8,954 nt of DNA. It comes from Deltaproteobacteria bacterium (GTDB taxonomy: Bacteria; Desulfobacterota; UBA8473). The stretch is from assembly GCA_030621455.1 (NCBI GenBank), contig JAUXHQ010000053.1, positions 1-8,954 of the forward strand, given 5' to 3'. Below are positions 6,777-8,954 of this stretch, in pieces; the first letter of the stretch is position 1; each line of letters begins with the position of its first letter. The notes beneath the pieces are model-generated. The model was not told where the DNA came from and made no database searches. It saw only the letters and a program-made list of their open reading frames with translations. Both the position numbers and the translations under genes were made by a program.

Positions 6777-7748
6777 ATGGAATCATTGCGGGTCAGGATG
6801 AAGCACTTGCCATTGAAAAGTCCGTTGATGACCGCATCGGGCACCTCAGGGCATAGTAACGAAATGGAGAGGTTGCAAAAGAGCACTGAAACAATTTTGT
6901 CTCTGGGAGCGTTCGTTACAAAAAGCATTACATTAGAACCAAGAGAGGGGAACCCGGAATTCAGGATTGTAGAAACACGTGCAGGCCTTCTCAACTCTAT
7001 CGGTCTCCAAAATGAGGGTGTCAAACATTTCGTGCAAGAGGAACTTCCACGCCTGAGGAATTTTGATTTGCCGGTTATAGTCAATATATCGGGTTCGACT
7101 ATTAAGGAATTTGGAGAGGTTGCCGCTTACCTGAGCAATAGCGATTCAAGTGAAATAATCTCAGGGATTGAAATTAACGTTTCCTGCCCAAACGTGAAAC
7201 AGGGAGGCGTTGCGTTTGGCACTGACCCAGGATTGGTCCGGCGTATAGTTGAAAGTGTTAAGGAGAGAGTTGATGGTCGCTTTTTAGTGATTACCAAGCT
7301 CACTCCCAATGTTACGGATATCACATTGCCTGCACGTGCGGCCATTGAAGGGGGAACAGATGCCCTCTCCATGATCAACACGCTTCGTGGCTTGGCCATA
7401 AACGTGGATACATGTGAACCCTATCTTGGCAACATAACAGGAGGACTTTCAGGGCCGGCCATTAAGAATGTCGGCCTCTATATGGTATATGAATGCTTTC
7501 GAAAGATCCCGGAGTGTAACAGGAGGGAAATACCTATAATCGGCATTGGCGGCATTTCCAATTGGTCGGATGCCCTCGAATATATAATGGCAGGAGCGAC
7601 TGCTGTTGGTGTTGGAACTGCCTGGTTCGTAAACCCCGATATTTTCCGGATGCTTTACTCCGGGATAGAAACATACATCGGAAAACATGGGATAACCGTT
7701 TCAGAACTCATTGGGAAAGCACATGAGAGAGGAAAGTCTTCAAAATAG
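6777..7748 (+). CDS. pyrD: dihydroorotate dehydrogenase, class 1B catalytic subunit
   Basis: 323 residues, slightly longer than typical class 1B enzymes (about 305-315). The ATG at 6777 is preferred over an in-frame TTG at 6765, since it aligns with the family start and gives a two-base gap after pyrK. It is an FMN-binding TIM barrel: SPLMTASGT near residue 20, NSIGLQN (73-79), NVSCPN (134-139) with C137 as the catalytic base of class 1 enzymes, K174, NTLRGLAI (201-208), GGLSGPAIK (222-230) and GIGGISNWSDALE (256-268) for phosphate binding. It oxidises dihydroorotate to orotate in pyrimidine synthesis; with PyrK the acceptor is NAD+. The NVSCPNVKQGG form favours this over dihydropyrimidine dehydrogenase (PreA). 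No other pyrimidine genes are present in the window. Confidence 0.93.
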   Translation: MESLRVRMKHLPLKSPLMTASGTSGHSNEMERLQKSTETILSLGAFVTKSITLEPREGNPEFRIVETRAGLLNSIGLQNEGVKHFVQEELPRLRNFDLPVIVNISGSTIKEFGEVAAYLSNSDSSEIISGIEINVSCPNVKQGGVAFGTDPGLVRRIVESVKERVDGRFLVITKLTPNVTDITLPARAAIEGGTDALSMINTLRGLAINVDTCEPYLGNITGGLSGPAIKNVGLYMVYECFRKIPECNRREIPIIGIGGISNWSDALEYIMAGATAVGVGTAWFVNPDIFRMLYSGIETYIGKHGITVSELIGKAHERGKSSK

Positions 7749-7757
7749 CCGACTGAG

Positions 7758-7798
7758 CAGTTGAGGAGGGTCACCGCTTAATGCAACCCTGTTGACTG
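7758..7798 (+). terminator. possible hairpin after pyrD
   Basis: CAGTTGA (7758-7764) pairs with TTGACTG (7792-7798) using two wobble pairs, and AGGGT (7767-7771) pairs with ACCCT (7786-7790) around a 14-base loop. It starts ten bases after the pyrD stop. No T run follows, so it may be an mRNA-end stabilising stem and not an intrinsic terminator. Confidence 0.35.
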
Positions 7799-7869
7799 AA
7801 TTATCAGAGAAACTTCAACATACCGGATTTGTGTAACTGCACAGGTCGAAAATAGCAAGTTAGAAAAGG

Positions 7870-8499
7870 ATGAGAGAGATGCTCTTGGCAGGGATGCTAT
7901 TGGTCTTAGTTGTTGGGTTTTATATCAGTGATATGGTTGGTATGGTTAACGGGGAAGATAATTTTTCGTCTCACAGAATTATTGTCCCTGTTAAAGTTCA
8001 TATGATAAAGGATAATTATGGGATATATACAACCACTCGAAGTGACCGCAGTATTACTGAAGTTTTTAACGAAGTCAATAGGATTTGGAAGCAAGCGGAT
8101 ATCTCTTTTGAAGTTGCGAAAACAGTAATGACAGAAATCAATGTCAATACTATACCTAAAGCTATATTTAGAGGAGATCATTCTGAATTATGCAATCATG
8201 ATAATTTTGATTCAAACAATGTAAATGCTTTTTTTTCCGGAAGCTTGAACGGTATTAATGGGTTCTCTTTGTCTGAAATAAATTCCATCTTGGTTGCCGA
8301 TATTACGACTGTGAATGATTTCAGAACCACAGCACATGAATGTGGGCATATTCTTGGGTTGACACATGTTGAGCCTATAGATAGGTTGATGACCTTAGGC
8401 AGAAATGGTGAGATATTGACTGCTTCTGAGGTCTCGAGTGCCAGGAAGAACGCGGTAAGATTCCCAAAAAAAGTCCTAACAGGTTGCAAATTAAAGTGA
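7870..8499 (+). CDS. small exported metzincin-type zinc metallopeptidase
   Basis: 209 residues. A hydrophobic stretch at residues 5-19 after MREM looks like a signal peptide or N-terminal anchor. An N-terminal module (RIIVPVKVHMIKD, then a helix with NEVNRIWKQADISFE) resembles the start of metzincin catalytic domains. HECGHILGLTH (156-166) is the HExxHxxGxxH zinc site with E157 as general base, and RLM (172-174) is a plausible Met-turn, followed by LTASEVSSARKNA, the helix usual at the domain end. No propeptide or extra C-terminal domain is visible. Two starts are possible: ATG 7870 gives the positive charge expected of a signal peptide, while ATG 7879 has AAGGA at a better distance. The gene is visibly more AT-rich than its neighbours, suggesting transfer. 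Substrate unknown. Confidence 0.82.
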   Translation: MREMLLAGMLLVLVVGFYISDMVGMVNGEDNFSSHRIIVPVKVHMIKDNYGIYTTTRSDRSITEVFNEVNRIWKQADISFEVAKTVMTEINVNTIPKAIFRGDHSELCNHDNFDSNNVNAFFSGSLNGINGFSLSEINSILVADITTVNDFRTTAHECGHILGLTHVEPIDRLMTLGRNGEILTASEVSSARKNAVRFPKKVLTGCKLK

Positions 8500-8733
8500 T
8501 TTGAGCGTAACCTTTTTTCGTTTGATGTTAAGAATCCACGATCATATTTGTTGCCGGTTGCTTGCTTCTTGTTGCTTGTTGTGCGTAAGGGGCTGTCGTA
8601 ACCCCATGTATTCCAATGAAAATCTGGTGCAGTTGTAACCAATGCTTGATGCGGAAGTGTAGTTCACAACGGGCAACAAGAAGCAAGCGGCCGGCAACTG
8701 AAATGCGGGAACGAAAAAAGGTTACACTCAAGT
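8499..8733. repeat. nested long inverted repeat of about 235 bp
   Basis: Outer arms 8499-8523 and 8709-8733 are complementary over 25 positions with one mismatch (8506/8726) and two G-T pairs at the edges (8500/8732, 8523/8709); each arm contains a run of six T or A. Inner arms 8550-8583 and 8665-8698 pair over 34 positions; the only four non-Watson-Crick positions are G-T. The central 81 bases contain a small GGGG/CCCC hairpin (8589-8605) and further copies of GTAACC. It begins within the metallopeptidase stop codon and ends 50 bases before the next gene. There is no transposase, so this could be a MITE-like or REP-like element or a structured RNA. Confidence 0.8.
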
Positions 8734-8783
8734 GATGTTGAGACATCGTCTAAATTCAGCGGTTTGAATTGCGGGAGGTTTCA

Positions 8784-8954
8784 ATGACAACAATGGGACG
8801 GCGCCATCTCTGCAACACTCCTTCGCCGCCAGTCTCAAAAGAGCTTGGTGTGTGTCTTTCGTGTATACGGAAAAGACCGAAGTATGCCCTTGCGATGCAG
8901 GCTCATATGAAAAGCATGGTAGCCATACTTGACTTCCAGACTGATACAGTATGT
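8784..8954 (+). CDS. N-terminal 57 codons of a cysteine-containing, possibly radical SAM, protein
   Basis: The ATG is preceded by GGGAGG at a five-base distance, a strong ribosome site, and the frame is open to the right edge. The segment KELGVCLSCIRKRPKYAL (residues 19-36) with C24 and C27 resembles the N-terminal zinc- or cluster-type pair seen in some radical SAM proteins (LGVCxxCIRERPEEA-like), where a helix and a further cysteine region follow. C10 and C57 are also present. The CX3CX2C motif that would prove a radical SAM enzyme is not inside the window, so the family call is from resemblance only; the existence of the gene is better supported. Confidence 0.6.
   Translation, partial: MTTMGRRHLCNTPSPPVSKELGVCLSCIRKRPKYALAMQAHMKSMVAILDFQTDTVC

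Noticed and set aside
7749..7869. Search for a separate promoter before the metallopeptidase
   Set aside because: TTGACT at 7793 has no acceptable -10 box at the right distance.
8550..8583. GTTGC-rich inner arm considered as a CRISPR repeat or tandem repeat
   Set aside because: The units are irregular and unspaced, and the segment occurs once in each orientation, so it is an inverted-repeat arm.

Overview
The window looks like a bacterial chromosome segment or metagenome contig of moderate G+C. Nothing fixes the taxon. A class 1B (NAD-linked) dihydroorotate dehydrogenase pair, a radical-SAM-like start and a nucleotide-sugar pathway would fit an anaerobic bacterium such as a Desulfobacterota relative, but that is weak inference.

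Layout. (1) Positions 3-1726, plus strand: the C-terminal part of a nucleotide-sugar 6-dehydrogenase, overlapping by one base (TGATG) with a complete UDP-glucuronate 4-epimerase-type gene. Together they would supply a uronic-acid sugar nucleotide for surface polysaccharide. (2) Positions 1740-4634, minus strand, convergent with the epimerase and only 13 bp from it: a highly divergent type IA topoisomerase-like protein spread over three overlapping reading frames. It consists of a Toprim/topoisomerase core, a Pro/Glu/Lys linker, then three C4 zinc ribbons and a basic tail. The active-site tyrosine region reads GLIPFFLTS, so the catalytic Tyr is Phe, and other active-site residues are also changed. 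Joining the frames needs a -1 shift at a C_CCA_AAT heptamer and a +1 shift at CCC_TGA; the first and third frames are the same, so the shifts cancel. (3) Positions 4635-5190: a non-coding divergent region with a near-consensus sigma-70 promoter on the plus strand and several dyads. (4) Positions 5191-7748, plus strand: a two-gene operon of an oversized PyrK-like electron-transfer flavoprotein and a class 1B PyrD. (5) Positions 7870-8499: a small, AT-rich, probably exported metzincin-type zinc metallopeptidase. (6) Positions 8499-8733: a nested inverted repeat of about 235 bp that begins at the peptidase stop codon. (7) From 8784 to the end: the first 57 codons of a cysteine-containing, possibly radical SAM, protein.

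The strongest candidate for something undescribed is the catalytically dead topoisomerase-like zinc-ribbon protein with two apparent, mutually compensating recoding sites. The main competing explanation is a pair of single-base errors or mutations in C runs. The next candidates are the PyrK homologue with an unrecognised N-terminal domain of about 170 residues and an altered iron-sulphur ligand set, and the long inverted repeat.
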